Below are positions 63,550-64,000 of a stretch of 64,000 bases of DNA, one piece after another. The notes under the pieces are model-generated. The model was not told the DNA's origin and did no database searches. It saw only the letters and a list, made by a program, of their open reading frames with translations. The stretch comes from Helianthus annuus (Eukaryota; Streptophyta; Magnoliopsida; Asterales; Asteraceae). The stretch lies in NCBI RefSeq assembly GCF_002127325.2, contig NC_035437.2, positions 111,616,821 through 111,680,820 on the forward strand, in the 5' to 3' direction. Numbering within the stretch: position 1 is the first letter of the stretch; each line of letters begins with the position of its first letter. The translations under genes were made by a program, and so were the position numbers.

Positions 63550-64000
63550 ATAACGTGAGCGTAATCACGATGGTTATAGTCCCTAGTAACTATACCTACT
63601 GATTACCACGTTATCTAGGCTTAGTGACGAGTAGTAGTTTCGGCCAAAATGCGTTTCCTCGCGTATTTTGTAACCAAACTACTCTAGGGTATCAAAACCG
63701 TTTGTTTTGATACTAAACCTGTTTTCTAACTTTACTAAACATGTTCTAGCATGTTTAGCTCGTCCCTTTTAGATTTGTGCTTGTTTAGGGTCGTAAAGGT
63801 AAGCGATCTAATCAATCGCTTATACCTTCGAACCCGACCCATTTGGTCGATCATTAGGATCCGACCAAAAACTTTAGATGACCATAGTTGTATACGAAAT
63901 AACCTTCCGAGGTTATACCTTATGGTCGCGTCGTTTAAGTAGTTGTATGATAAGTAGTTCTTATGCCTTAGGTAAATTACCAAAATGCCCTTTTTGCGCT
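63550..64000. other. Unassigned flank beginning with an inverted repeat
   Basis: No gene seen. The first 65 bases fold on themselves: ATAACGTG (63550-63557) pairs with CACGTTAT (63607-63614), and GTAATCA with TGATTAC inside. The rest looks like retrotransposon LTR or leader sequence (TTTCGGCCAAAATGCG), but no family is assigned. It is not the A2 sequence expected here. Confidence 0.4.

Overview
This 64 kb window is plant nuclear intergenic DNA made almost entirely of nested retrotransposons. No host gene is identified with confidence. The evidence is plant-type LTR elements of the Ty1/copia (Sirevirus-like) and Ty3/gypsy (Tat and Athila) lineages, primer binding sites complementary to plant initiator-tRNA-Met, tRNA-Lys and an Athila-type tRNA, and a plant LINE. 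A eudicot, possibly Asteraceae, is a guess from family resemblance only.

Left nest (1-24833). A LINE (about 4224-6897, minus) sits in the leader of a gag-only copia element C1 (1-9035, minus, 3' end outside the window). C1 has landed inside the gag of a decayed copia element C2 (9036-17483, plus, 5' end outside). C2 interrupts the 3' part of a Tat element A1 (17484-24833, minus). Next comes about 3.2 kb without a clear gene (24834-28024), part of which looks like an old Athila-type LTR.

Right nest (28025-63549). An Athila element (plus) is broken in gag by Tat element A2 (minus). A2 is broken inside an intron of its antisense gene by Tat element B1 (minus). B1 is broken in its integrase by B2 (plus, target duplication AGAAG). 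B2 is broken in its integrase by B3 (minus, target duplication AAGAT). B1, B2 and B3 belong to one young family (LTRs of 717-727 bp, 2-6 substitutions between the LTRs of each copy). B3 is the only copy with gag-PR and pol both open. B1 has lost the RT core by two in-frame deletions, and B2 has three premature stops.

How the Tat genes work together. Gag and protease form one frame. It ends at an amber codon in the context TAG CAA TTA, the tobamovirus-type leaky stop, and the same frame continues through RT, RNase H, an archaeal-type second RNase H and integrase. The site is kept in all three B copies and in the diverged A1. Between pol and the 3' LTR, on the opposite strand, lies a separate transcription unit: a TATA box, four exons with three GT-AG introns, and an intact protein of about 450 residues. 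Differences between copies are mostly synonymous. The space between this antisense gene and pol holds short tandem repeats and a string of small hairpins, several closed by GAAA loops, with stems that differ between families A and B while still pairing.

The last 450 bases (63550-64000) are unassigned. They are not the expected continuation of A2, so the B1 locus has probably been rearranged.
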